From: Undaria pinnatifida
Lineage: Eukaryota; Sar; Phaeophyceae; Laminariales; Alariaceae
NCBI GenBank assembly: GCA_012845835.1
Contig: JABAKD010000008.1
Location: 3,337,651 to 3,401,650 of the forward strand
Direction of reading: 5' to 3'
Length of the DNA: 64,000 nt
Part shown: positions 43,936 to 54,353 of the stretch, one piece after another
Position numbering within the stretch: position 1 is the stretch's first letter
Layout: every line of letters begins with the position of its first letter
Position numbers and translations under genes: made by a program
The notes under the pieces: generated by a model
The model's input: the letters and a program-made list of their open reading frames with translations, nothing else
Databases searched by the model: none
Told to the model about the DNA's origin: nothing

Positions 43936-44901
43936 ATGCCCAATCCTACTCCTGCTGTTTCTCAAACCTCGGCGCTATCGACACCACAGTATGAAAACAA
44001 GATGGCGATCATGGAGACGACAATCGCCAGCTTGTCTTCATCCCTCGATAACCTGAAGAGGGGCCGAACACCTGTTACTACCCCCAATCGAGAACGTTCA
44101 TCGAGACCTGCTCGCCGTCAACAAAAGAAGACACCCAGAAGCAGCAACAGCAGCAACAACAGCAACAACAGCAACAACAGCCGCAACAGCAGCAACACCA
44201 ACGACAACGCGTCAACTGCTGTAGTGGTCGATAATTCTTGCAACTACCCCAAGTGCAAGTACCCTGATTCCCACACCAGGGAAAACTGGTTGCGTGCAGC
44301 GCACATAAGGCATAGATTTGAAAAGTACTCTCGTTGATGGTGCCCACTCCGGGTACCCTCACCCGATAGGAAAGACAAAACCACTGAGTCTGAAGTAGTG
44401 AGAGGTAGTTCAACTGATGTTGTAGACACACTCCACCCAGTAACTCAGCATGGTACGGAAAGGATAACCATTGAGCCAGGAATAGTGAGAGGTAGTCCAA
44501 CTTATGTTGTAAACACACTCCACCAAGTAGCTCACAATGGTAATCAGAGGGACAAGAGTGGCCGGATAACGAGCCCTCGAACTCTGAAAGGGATATGTAA
44601 GAAGAGAATACGTTGTTCCAATAACGTAAAGAAAGTACGTTTCTCTCATAACGTAAAGAAAGTACGTTTCTCTGATAGTGTAAAGAGAGTACGATTTTTT
44701 TATAGCGGAGCTGTCGAAACTGTAGAGGACCTGAGTATCAGGCCTACTACTGTAGCAGTAGCAAAGCGCGGCAAGATTGCAGAAAAGAAATCACCTGTGT
44801 TAAGCGAAGGTAGCAAAGCAATGCGTAGGCAACGTCGAAAGACACAGTCAGCGCTAACTTTAGCACCTCAAGCAGCACATACATGTGACCCGAGTAATTA
44901 A
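43936..44901 (+). pseudogene. Gypsy gag/nucleocapsid-like region, one in-frame stop
   Basis: One register runs from 43936 to the TAA at 44899, with a TGA at 44335. The first part has a Ser/Asn-rich tract coded by AAC/AGC repeats (44140-44200), then CNYPKCKYPDSH. The second part is basic and holds a 27-bp tandem repeat (GTAAAGAAAGTACGTTTCTC, about 44622-44700), giving NNVKKVRFSHNVKKVRFS. Basic, repeat-bearing segments of this sort often bind RNA in the nucleocapsid position. Confidence 0.5.
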
Positions 44902-44909
44902 TCAGATTA

Positions 44910-45561
44910 ATGTTTCATCAAACAGACAGAACAAAGTTCTGTGGTGCTGAGCACCCTGAACAACGCTTTGTTTTATTCAATGCATCTTCGTTAAGTGAGT
45001 ATCTAACTGCATTGAATGCCATCTCTAAACGGGTACGTATCCCCGGCAGAGTAAATGATCACCCAGTAGTTGATCTAACGATCGATTCAGCTAGTTAGTG
45101 ACATACCACGTGTTGCCGTGGATTTTTGGCGCCAACACCCAACCTTGAAAAACACCGAAATGTTAGCAGTTCCTCCGAATGCGATTAATCTTCGCAGCGC
45201 AGATGGATCGCAACTTGAAATCTTAGGATACATTCGTTTTAATCTTACACTTGGAGATATTACTCTTCCGGTAGAAGCACTCGTTTTGCCTTACCTAGGA
45301 CCAGACAAGATGATGCTTGATAACAGTATAATGGGAGCTTTTGGAGCCAGTTTAAACTGGAACACAGAAGAATTTTCTTTCGCGAAACCTCGCATAAAAG
45401 TGAAAGCAACGCATCGCATAAAACATTCCACACATCCAACTCATGTAGCTCAATGCTCAGTGATTGCATGGGTAGATAACAAAGTAGAGTCGGTACCAGT
45501 ATACCTAACCAAGAAATGCTGTGTACCACCACATGAAATGGCAGTACATACATACATGTAG
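44910..45561 (+). pseudogene. Gypsy aspartic protease, frameshifted
   Basis: The first frame (44910-45098) ends VVDLTIDSAS, where DSAS stands at the place of the D-T/S-G catalytic motif (45084-45095). A stop follows at 45096, and the fold continues in another frame from about 45118 with FWRQHPTLKNTEM, then LPYLGPDKMMLDNSIMGAFG, the usual C-terminal retropepsin strand. The expected glycine of the motif is an alanine. It is inactive as it stands. Confidence 0.7.
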
Positions 45562-45627
45562 AAATAATCAATGCGCCTGCCGAAACAACAGCAGCGTTAA
45601 TTGAACCTCGCATAAACAGCCGAAGAC

Positions 45628-47036
45628 GTGCAATCGTCAAACGTACCTAAAGCTTTCGATAGATTAGTTATTGCACGAACTGTTTGTCATTGGTCAGCCG
45701 TCAACAAAACTGCCATGGTACAAATAGCAGATCCGTCAAACCGCCGAGTATACCTTGAAAAGAACACCATATTAGGTTACATCTCGAAGGTTAAAGCTGT
45801 ACCTGAATTGAATGTCAGCACACTTCAAAGTGAACAACAATCATCGGTGTCCACTCCAGAGGAACTCCGAGGTGCTTTGAAGAAAGCTTTTACATCAACA
45901 GCATTTTCATCAGACCAATGTTCACAAATACTTGACTTATGCGCGAAGTGTCGTTCGATTTTCTCGTTATCTTCTAGTGAATTAGGGAAGTGCACTATTA
46001 TGGAAGCAGATTTTCCTTTGGAACCTGGTACACCCCCAGTCAATAGAAATACCTTACCGAGTAAATCCATGTGTACAAGAAGTCATAGACAAATGCGTGG
46101 ATCAAATGGAAAAAGATGGAATAATTGAACTAAGACCGAGTCCTTGGGGCTCAGCAGTTACAATTGTAGCTAAATCAGATGGTTCTCCACGATTTTGTGT
46201 AGACTATCGATCTACAATTAACAAGAGACTAATTCGGAAATCTTGACCTATCTATGCCGGACATGGAAGCACACATTGATACAGTAGCAGGCGCTAAATT
46301 TATTACCGTTTGTGATGTACAAAGTGCCTACCACCAAATTCCAGTAGCAGAAGCTGAACAAGATAAAACCGCTTTTGTGACGCAGAATGGTAAATGGGTT
46401 TTCAAAAGACTCCCTTTTGGGATTGCAAACGCCCCCTTCCTGTTCTCAACAATGATGTCACTAGCCTTTTCACATTTTGGTCCGAAAAGTGGTCTTCTAG
46501 TAGATATGGATGACTGCATATGTTGTTCTTCAACATGGGAAGGTCACCTAACTCTCTTGGAAAACACTTTCAAAGCGATACAAGCAGCAGGTCTCACCCT
46601 CAAACCATCCAAAGTTCAATTTGGACCCAAAGAAGTCAAATACTTAACTCATATACTATCATCAGATGGTATTCGAATTGGTGATGACCGCATCGAAGAT
46701 ATCATTGACTTACTACCAAAACCCACTAATATCAAGCAATTGAGACCAGTGTTAGGCATGGTAAACTTCGTAAGAAAAATTATTTCTAATTTGGCAGCAA
46801 CAATAGCTCCTTTGGTAGCTCTAACGAACAAAGGAGCGACTAAAAAAGTTAGTAAACGTTGGGGTCCGGAACAGGACCAGGCATTTGCACGAGTAAAACA
46901 ATTACTAACTGAAGCACCTGTCTTGCACTTTCCGGATTTTTCTAAAAGCTTTGTAATACATGTCGATGCCAGTAATGCAGGAGCAGGAGCATGCCTAGCT
47001 CAGCAGGACGGTGACGGTTTAAAAATAATCGCTTAT
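45628..47036 (+). pseudogene. Gypsy reverse transcriptase, two frameshifts and a stop
   Basis: The N-terminal linker is in one frame to about 46050 (ending LEPGTPPVNRN). The register changes near 46055, giving EVIDKCVDQMEKDGIIE and SPWGSAVTIVAKSDGS. A TGA lies at 46244, and a second register change near 46250 leads to the frame 46254-47036. That frame has GAKFITVCDVQSAYHQIPV, FVTQNGKWVFKRLPFGIANAP and VDMDDCICC (catalytic box at 46504-46515, M in place of the usual L/I), then the connection domain and the first RNase H strand VIHVDASNAGAGA. A TAG follows at 47037. Confidence 0.92.
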
Positions 47037-47753
47037 TAGAGCCAACGATTCAACGATAGTCAACGCCATTATTCAGCCACACTCAAAGAATGCTACGCAG
47101 TAGTGTTAGCCATACAACACTGGCGTCCTTATTTATGGGGAAAACACTTTGTTTGTGTAACTGATCATGCAGCACTAAGATACTTGTACTCGATGCAAGA
47201 TACATCAAACATGTTGACACGTTGGGCAATAGCTTTACAGTCATACGATTTCACAGTCAAGCATAAACCGGGAAAATGACACGTCGTTCCTGATACATTA
47301 TCACGGTTATTTGCTTTTGAACAACAAGAAGATATAACTGAGCCAAAATTAGCACCGATTTGCCGAAACGTCCCCGAAGGTCCTGCGCTACGAACGGGAA
47401 TTCCTTATCAACCATACCAAGTGTCCGCAGATAAACTCGATGAATTAAAACCCGTCCGAAGTGATCGCGAGTTATTCAATGCTGCATCAGTGTTCATAAG
47501 CGCGACAAACTTGTTTGAACCGGTTGACCAAGAAAGATTACGAGAAACGCAACGAGCAGAATACGGAGAGTACATCGACTACATCCTTGATTCTAATGCA
47601 TACCTACCTGACAAAGAGATGCTAACAACTATGTCGTACTGCTCAGTACAAGACGGATTGCTGTTCAAGTCGTACTTACCAGGTCACCTTCGCAAAAGAA
47701 GCACGTTTCGTGATCAGCTAGTAATACCTAATACCCTCATTGGATTGGTATAA
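47037..47753 (+). pseudogene. Gypsy RNase H and integrase N-terminal linker, two stops
   Basis: In the same register, after the TAG at 47037, comes SQRHYSATLKECYAVVLA, LWGKHFVCVTDHAALRYL and TRWAIALQSYDFTVKHKPGK, the standard gypsy RNase H landmarks. A TGA at 47277 interrupts before VVPDTLSR. The frame then stays open from 47280 to the TAA at 47751. Confidence 0.9.
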
Positions 47754-48695
47754 TATGCATACCACGACCATGCTCTATCAGGAGGACACCTTGCATTCCG
47801 ACCTACGTACGATAAAATCCGCCAGAAATACTCGTGGCCGATTATGAATCGCGGCGTACCTAAACGGTGCCAAGAATGTCAAGCATGTCAACGTCGAAAA
47901 ACAGCTCACAACAGACCTAAATTACCAACAAGCCATCTACCTGTAGAGCGACCGTTTCAAAGAATTTCTATCGACCTAGTCGAATATAAATCAGAATCTG
48001 TATCGGCCGCCGGTGTCAAATTCAAAATAGTCCTATCTATGATGGATCACCTCACAAGGTTCACATTACTGACACCAATTCCAATCAAATCAGCTGACAC
48101 AGTTGCAAAGGCCATTATTGATCGCACCATAGGCATTTTCGGTCCACCGGAAATTTTGCACTCAGATCAAGGGCCGGAGTTTGAGAATAAAACCATTTTC
48201 CAGTTACAAAATATACTTGGATACAAGAAAACCCGGACGACACCCTATCGACCCCAGGGCAATTCTGTATCTGAACGTGTACATTCAACAATGCATGCAA
48301 TGTTAGCGATGCATAGTTCGATTGAACAAGATAACTGGACATCTCTCTTGCCATTTGTTCAACTAGCTCACAATACGTCTTTCAGTGCAACAATGCATGA
48401 AACACCGTTCTTTTTAATGTTCGGTAGACAAGCCAGATTGCCAGTTGATATAATACTCGGTATTCCTCATGTAGGAAATACAGCAGATACAGAAATGTTT
48501 GCACAAAATACCCGAGATAACCTACAAATCGCATTTGAGTTAGCGCGTCGTAACTTAACAGAACGTGCAACAAAACAAGCGGCAAACAATAAAAAACTTG
48601 CGCCATATCCTGTTTTCAAACCTGGACAGAAGGTACTGGTATACAGACCCTTCCAGGATACAGATGGTCCAAATCCCAAACTACTGTTACCGTAG
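47754..48695 (+). pseudogene. Gypsy integrase core
   Basis: The zinc-binding region reads HDHALSGGH, then CQECQACQ (HHCC). The catalytic core has RISIDLVEY (first D), ILHSDQGPEF (second D) and GNSVSERVHS (E), in correct order. All three catalytic residues are kept. TAA at 47751 cuts it from the upstream part and TAG at 48693 cuts it from the C-terminal domain. Confidence 0.93.
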
Positions 48696-49106
48696 CGAGG
48701 ACCTGATATAATCTGCTCTCATTTTTCTCCAGTAGTGTATCGAGTGCGACGCACCAACGAGACACGAGAAGTATCAGTACACCTTGCCCACATCAAACCG
48801 TACCATCATCGGGAGAAACCCCCAGCACCTGAATTTGATAAGCTGACTAATTTCTTTTTTTTGGGAAAACAAATCCCATTACCTGCACTGGACCATCAAG
48901 ACCAAATTCTACCAAGAATTGAGGCATATATCGTTGACAGGGGAGTCGGCCACAAACGTGGTCCTGGCAGAAAAAATACCCACAATTACAAGTACCGATT
49001 ACGTCTGCAAGGCTATGGCCCTGAATCAGATATTGAATATCGAGCACACGAAGTACCACAATGTCACGAACTTATTGCTGCATACAGAACCGCTAATGGT
49101 CTCTGA
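48696..49106 (+). pseudogene. Gypsy integrase C-terminus with chromodomain-like end
   Basis: After the TAG the register continues with FSPVVYRVRRTNETREVSV and HLAHIKPYHH (GPY/F-like region). The last ~60 residues read IEAYIVDRGV, YKYRLRLQGYGPESDIEY and CHELIAAYR, which follows the chromodomain pattern (VEKIL...YLVKWKGY...ESTWEP...C.ELI..Y). In chromoviruses this domain steers integration to marked chromatin. The aromatic cage residues are only partly kept. Confidence 0.65.
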
Positions 49107-50130
49107 TTAATCGCGCTTCCCACAATGATCCTGTCTAGTAACTGTTGGTTACGAAGCAGTGATCAAACCAGGAAACGAGCAACAACCCAGTTAAGCGCTT
49201 TACAAAATCAATAAATATATACTGGAAGCTCAGCAGCAAATACAAGGGACACAAAAGCAAAATTTAGGTATAATCTTGAAAAGGGAACAAGATTAACCAC
49301 CGTGAAAAAACAACATACGTTTGGGCGTATGTGGACAGGGAGACAAGTCATGAAATTGTAGGTGATTAGATCGTTAATGGGATCTGGTTTAGCAAACCAA
49401 ACCATAAAAAAACGACAAAATCCACCACACGATCACAGTTTGCTACGTAGTCTGACATTGATCAGGCATACTAGATACACAAAACACTCATATCATATAC
49501 ACAAAACACTCATAAAATGAGAGTTATTCTAGGTGTATCAGATCAATACCCAAGCGGTGCGGTCCACGCGAACCTAACCCGCACGTCTTTAAGATGTTGA
49601 TAAATTCTAGAAAACTGGCTTGTGTTTTTTAACACACCAGCAACAAGAATAAAATCTAACCAAAAAAAAAAAGACAACAAATCCAGATTATGCATTGATC
49701 AAAGTATAACTGAGATATTAATTGGTACAATCTAGCACACCTCAAATCAATTTGAGGGTAGCAGAAGTTTCTTTTAACAAAAGAATTCGCCCATGCTCTA
49801 TCAGTTACCATGGGAATGTTAACTTCGTGCGGCCACACTTAGTTTTACATTGAAATAAATATGAGGGCACTTATATAAACTCCGAATCTAAACGAAGCTG
49901 TTAACATGCCGACTAACTTGTGTATGGAGTTCTTATACTGGCCTGTGTTTTCTCAACACAACAGTGAGGAGACGAACACCTAACATAAGTAAGTTTAGCG
50001 AACGTACCAATGCTATATGTACTACGACCCAAGTACCTTTACCACCATATCAAGTATCATTCCCTTACTGAATGATTGCCACAATTCATTCTTAACAAGA
50101 TGGATTTGTAGCGCATAAAGAGGGGGGTAC
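49107..50130 (+). other. Gypsy 3' untranslated region and polypurine tract
   Basis: No gene. It contains a small direct repeat (ATACACAAAACACTCAT, about 49480 and 49498). It ends in AAAGAGGGGGGTAC just before the 3' LTR, a likely polypurine tract for plus-strand priming. Confidence 0.7.
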
Positions 50131-50459
50131 TGTGGAGGACAGGTTTTGGGGAAAGTTCATAGAATGGTCGTTGCATATGTACTCATGGAAGATACACCAG
50201 ACAGAAGAGTGATCTCATCTGAGTATCTTTCCGAGAACGGGAGAACTCGTCATAATAACCGAACTTCCTTGAAGTCGAGCCGGGCCTTGTTTGCCCGCCC
50301 GAACCTCACTCGATCGATCTCTTCTCCACGCTGGTAACCCAACGTGGAGGGCTCTCTTCTTGCCCTGAATAGAAGAAGGAAAAGTGCAGCCCTCGGTAGC
50401 GGGTCAAAGCTACCACATCACTCGGGACTCTTGGGACTCTACGATAGCAGTAGTCTCCA
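50131..50459 (+). repeat. Gypsy 3' LTR
   Basis: Begins TGTGGAGGACAGG and ends GTAGTCTCCA. It is collinear with 42992-43321 with scattered differences, including a four-base gap near its start. Confidence 0.92.
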
Positions 50460-50666
50460 TAGATAGGGAGCCCACATGCATTTATTCAGGTTTAATAACC
50501 CAAATAGTGTATTATGCATTCTATTATGATGTCATATCTTGTCGTCAGTGAAACCAACCGAACACCGAATGTACAGCAGTAGCAGTACGACGTATCGTCG
50601 TATATGATAGTAGCACCTACCGTAGGTCCTGTCTATGTTTCTTTCGTTTCTAACCCATGGGCACGT

Positions 50667-51040
50667 ATTATAAAAATAAAAATACAACCCAGCTGTGAGA
50701 TCGAATATTTTGTCGAAACTCATCTTTGCAAGTTGTGTGTGATACTCCGATCGCGCGTATTACGGCTTGTGTGTCCTCATTAAGGATATAGGTCGGCGAC
50801 TCCCCTTGCAACTACAGTGTAGCTATCAGGGTCAACAGGGTGATGTTAGTCAGTCTGTGCACGGAAACTATAAAACCCGTTTTTGAGGGGGACAAAATCT
50901 GACAGCTGTAGAAGGAAAAGCATCAGTGTATCAAGTGAATCCTGTAAGTCGAATAACCGGTGAGGGGAGGGCGGGGTTTTGAAGTACGTGTGGGCCTGGT
51001 TTTGATCAAAAGGGGGGCGGGCGGGGGGGGGGGGGGGGGG
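50667..51040 (+). repeat. Family A copy with a run of about 19 G
   Basis: Same order as the copy at 107-487: AT-rich start, AAGGATATAGGTCGGCG near 50782, AACTATAAAACCCGTTTTTG, then GGGGAGGGCGGGG and an unbroken G run to about 51039. Non-coding. Confidence 0.85.
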
Positions 51041-51705
51041 TATTATATTATCGAAGGACACTTACTTTTGAATAAAAAATATTCAATTTTTATGAATCGA
51101 ATTGAATTCGATTCGATTTGGTGGAAAGATACGTACATGCGTCTAAGGGAGTTAGTCTGCCCGCGGGTAGGGATGGAGATGTCATGGTAGAGAGTATTTC
51201 CGAGACCCACAACAACAGGAAATTCAATGAATCCCCCTGAACGAGTCGAGTAGGTTAAGGGCGGCTTTCGAAAACAACCCAAGACTTGAGCAAGAGCTTG
51301 AGGGGCAGAACTACATCCATTGTCTTGAGGCAGACGGGTCATACGAATTATTTGTATCAAATGAGTATGCATAATGGGAGAAACAATAAAGGCGCCCAGT
51401 TCCCAGCCAGAGGCCTAAATACGCACTAAGGGCCTCGCATCTAGGAAACGATCTCAGAAAGTAGGGGAGGGTTTGTCACGGGAGGTGATATGCCATTGTT
51501 TCGACCCACACTATACCGGAGGAAGAACAGGCGCGAAGATATTGCTGTATCGCCTCTTTCGGTGGTTGTTTTGTCGATAATTCATAATTCCCTTAAAGCT
51601 ACATACGACAGATTGCCTCGGAGACATGGCCCAGTGAGAACATGCCATCCATGCAAGTTGGATTAAATCCTCCGCTTCAATCGAACTCCCCCCCGAGGGG
51701 GTGTG
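51041..51705. other. No recognisable gene
   Basis: Only short frames. Nothing firm. Confidence 0.4.
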
Positions 51706-52095
51706 CATTTACCCGAGTATTACTCGTACCCGGAAGTTCTGTAAGTTCTGCGGAACATTCATACCCGTACCCGGAACTTCTGTAAGTTCTGTGCGCCCGT
51801 GCCACAATACCCGGAAATTCTGGAAGTTCTATAAGACTTTCATACCCGTACCCGAACTTCTGTTAGTTCTGCAGGACATTCATACGCGTACCCGGAACTT
51901 CTGTGAGTTCGGTACACCTCGTGCCACAATACCCGGGGTACGGGTACAGCACCTTTCGTACCCGCCCGGAACTCCTGTGAGTTCTGTACGCCCGTGCCAC
52001 AATACCCGGAACTTCTGGAACTTTTGTAACACTTTCATACTCGTACCCGAAACTTCTGGAAGTTCTGTAAGACTCCCATACCCTTACCCGAAATC
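51706..52095. repeat. Tandem array with GAACTTCTGTGAGTTC units, right
   Basis: Same unit type as 42590-42990: CATACCCGTACCCG and GAACTTCTGNNAGTTCTGTA, about ten units. Two arrays of the same satellite lie about 8.7 kb apart, with the gypsy element between them. Confidence 0.85.
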
Positions 52096-52354
52096 CACAA
52101 ACCCTACAGAACATGGACTAGAAAACCTTGCAATGTTTTTGAACTTCCGAAAACTCGACAAATTGGCAAGAAACTCGCCAAAAAAGTGCCATGAGAGAGA
52201 TGACCCTATTAGATGCTCTGGTTGTTCTGGTTGTTCTAGCTGTGAGCCAGAACATACCACCAAAAACCACCAAGAAGGGGCCGCATCAAGCGGGTCCTTT
52301 GCTACGATTACGAAACCCCTCTGATACTGTAACCGTAAAACTTTCAACTGCCAC

Positions 52355-53892
52355 ACATGATTCGTAACAACACACCTTCACCGATAACCGCTTCCTTTTC
52401 ACCGATCACCACGCTCTTCCCTGAAGTTTCCACTGCTGCTGCTACTGTCGAAGCTGAAATTAGGTTGTGTTCAACGTTGGAACGAACGCCACATTCTGCA
52501 GAATAACGGTCTTCACGGCTCCTTTACAGGTTGTTTCAGCTTCAGCTCCAGCTTCCCGTTGTGAATCCTTCACGTCTCGCGTGGAATTATCCGCTTGCAT
52601 GAACTTTCCCGGCGTCTCGTTGTACTCGGCGAATCCTCTAGCGTCACCGCCAATGTGTTCACTGGCCCCTGAGTCCAGCAGCCACTTTTCGTTCGCGCAT
52701 GGTATTGTCCCGACTATCGCGAGAGGTGCGAATGCTACCAGCGCACTCGGTTTCGATCCACCGCTCACGACAGACCCTTGGTATTTCTTGTCATGGCATT
52801 GTGCTGCGCGGTATCCAACTTTACCAGACACTCGCCGGCGAATTTCCTCCGCCGTTGATGCCTTTCTTCTGCTGCCCCTTCCGGCAGTCCTTTGAGTTGT
52901 GATTCTTCGTTCCACGTTTTGCCCAGCCCTTTGCTAGCTGCGTCTGTAGCTCCAAGCAGTCTGGAGTTGTATACTCAGGCTTGTTGCATACATACCTGGC
53001 AGATCTTTCAGTTGTCCGCCTTTCCCGTTGATTCCGCCAGCGCAAGGTCACCTGAACTCTCGTTCCGCGAGTGCAATCACGAAACGCTGTGTGATGGAAC
53101 TCGCGTATGTATTTAGACAATAATTATAAAAAATGAAAATACACTCCAGCTGTGAGATCGAAGATGTTGTGTGTCCTCATTAAGGATATAGGTCGGCGAC
53201 TCCCCTTACAACCACAATAGTGTAGCTATCAGGGTCAACAGGGTGATGTTAGTCAGTCTGTGCGCGGAAACTATAAAACCCGTTTCTGAGGGGGACAAAA
53301 TCTGACGTTTAGACTATTGCACACGCGTGGGATTTTCGTTGCTGTCGAGCGTTCGGCGCTGGGTTTCGTGCTGCTGCGGTATCATAGGCCGCTGATGATC
53401 GTGATGGTTAAATGAACTTCAGCAACACAGCAGTTACGGTCACGGCCATTCTCTCCAGCTGTTTCGTCAAACGGCTAGCCCTCAGCACGAAGCTCTCTGG
53501 ACTCTCACCGGTACTCATCGCCATCGTGTTGAACATGCGGTGTAATCTCCGCTTCTCGCCCCTTGTTGTGGTGTCTGGCTCAAGAAAAAAATTTGAACGA
53601 TTCGACGCGGACCATGCATGGTAGGTATCGAAAACGATACCTTGGCAAGTCGTCATCAGCGACATCCATGTCATCTCAGCCTCGTGCCGTCGTCGTACAT
53701 TGATGCGCTCGACAATGATGTCCCGGTTGCCAGCCTTGATTACCCCTTCTTCCTTGGGTGCGTCGAACGCTCGATCGCAGAGCGCAAAGATCATTCATGA
53801 AGATCGTGCGTGTGCACGCGATGAACCATGGACCACGTGCGCCAATCCTTATTTCTTGAAAACTTCTTCGGCCCCACCTTAAATGCAGAAGT
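52355..53892 (-). pseudogene. Ty1/copia gag-protease relic, antisense
   Basis: On the minus strand the gag part (53890-53408) reads KFSRNKDWRTWSMVHRV and later FDTYHAWSASNRSNF and ESPESFVLRASRLTKQLERM, matching the copia gag pattern. After an inserted family A unit it continues at 53105 (KNHNSKDC, a zinc-knuckle remnant) and changes frame near 52870. It ends in the protease KWLLDSGASEHIGGD (52680 region) and NLISASTVAAAVETSGK near 52450. Frameshifts and stops break it. Its 5' part continues beyond the young copia insertion at 59687-59830. Confidence 0.8.
53119..53307 (+). mobile_element. Family A unit inserted in the copia relic, 7-bp target-site duplication
   Basis: The unit starts AATAATTATAAAAAATGAAA and ends GGGGGACAAAATCTGACG. 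TTTAGAC flanks both sides (53112-53118 and 53308-53314), and the relic's gag resumes across it. Compared with the other copies it lacks about 70 internal bases and everything after CTGAC. This shows that family A units have moved as discrete insertions. Confidence 0.75.
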
Positions 53893-54322
53893 TGTTCGAT
53901 ATAGCTTGTCTCAACGAACAAAGTAGGAACAACGTTGGTCACGAAGGATCGTCCGACGGGGTATTGTCGGATTACCCGACGGTGCATTGCGGAATATTAT
54001 AGCATGGGAAGGACACGTGGAATAGTCCCGAAGGTCCTTGTAGACTGTTCCTGGAACCAATCTAGGAACACGTGGAAATATGAGAATGTAGCACCTGTAG
54101 TATTTGGGAATTTGGGGCGTTGAGAATATTGCCTGGTGTGGAGCGAGATGGCTTCGCCCACTCGCCTCACTCCATCTCTTTCCCTCTTATCAGCATCCGG
54201 GACCAGCTAATAAAGACATCTATATACCATCTTCTTCACACTGTGTGTTGCAGTGAAGCTCGCGCCCTGAGACTGGGCTGCTGGGAGCACATTATTCTTC
54301 GCATAACCGATTTAATCCAACA
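53893..54322 (+). repeat. Copia 5' LTR
   Basis: TGTTCGATATAGC to TTTAATCCAACA, with TGTT/AACA ends. ATCTATATACC near 54221 may act as a TATA-like element and AATAAA is at 54209-54214. Right after the LTR comes CGTTAACGTGC. CACGTTAACGTG (54321-54332) is a perfect palindrome. No standard initiator-methionine primer-binding site is seen, so the primer is unknown. Confidence 0.97.
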
Positions 54323-54353
54323 CGTTAACGTGCTTTACGTTTGAATCGGAACA

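Larger units (their letters stand above)
42992..50459 (+). mobile_element. Decayed Ty3/gypsy LTR retrotransposon with chromodomain-like end
   Basis: LTRs of 330 and 329 bp bound a gag-protease-RT-RNase H-integrase order, the Ty3/gypsy order. The LTRs differ at many positions (roughly 20 or more by eye), and the coding region carries several stops and frameshifts. This copy is therefore old and cannot encode a working polyprotein. No 5-bp duplication is seen (GGGGA and TAGAT flank it), so one end may have been exchanged by recombination. Confidence 0.93.
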
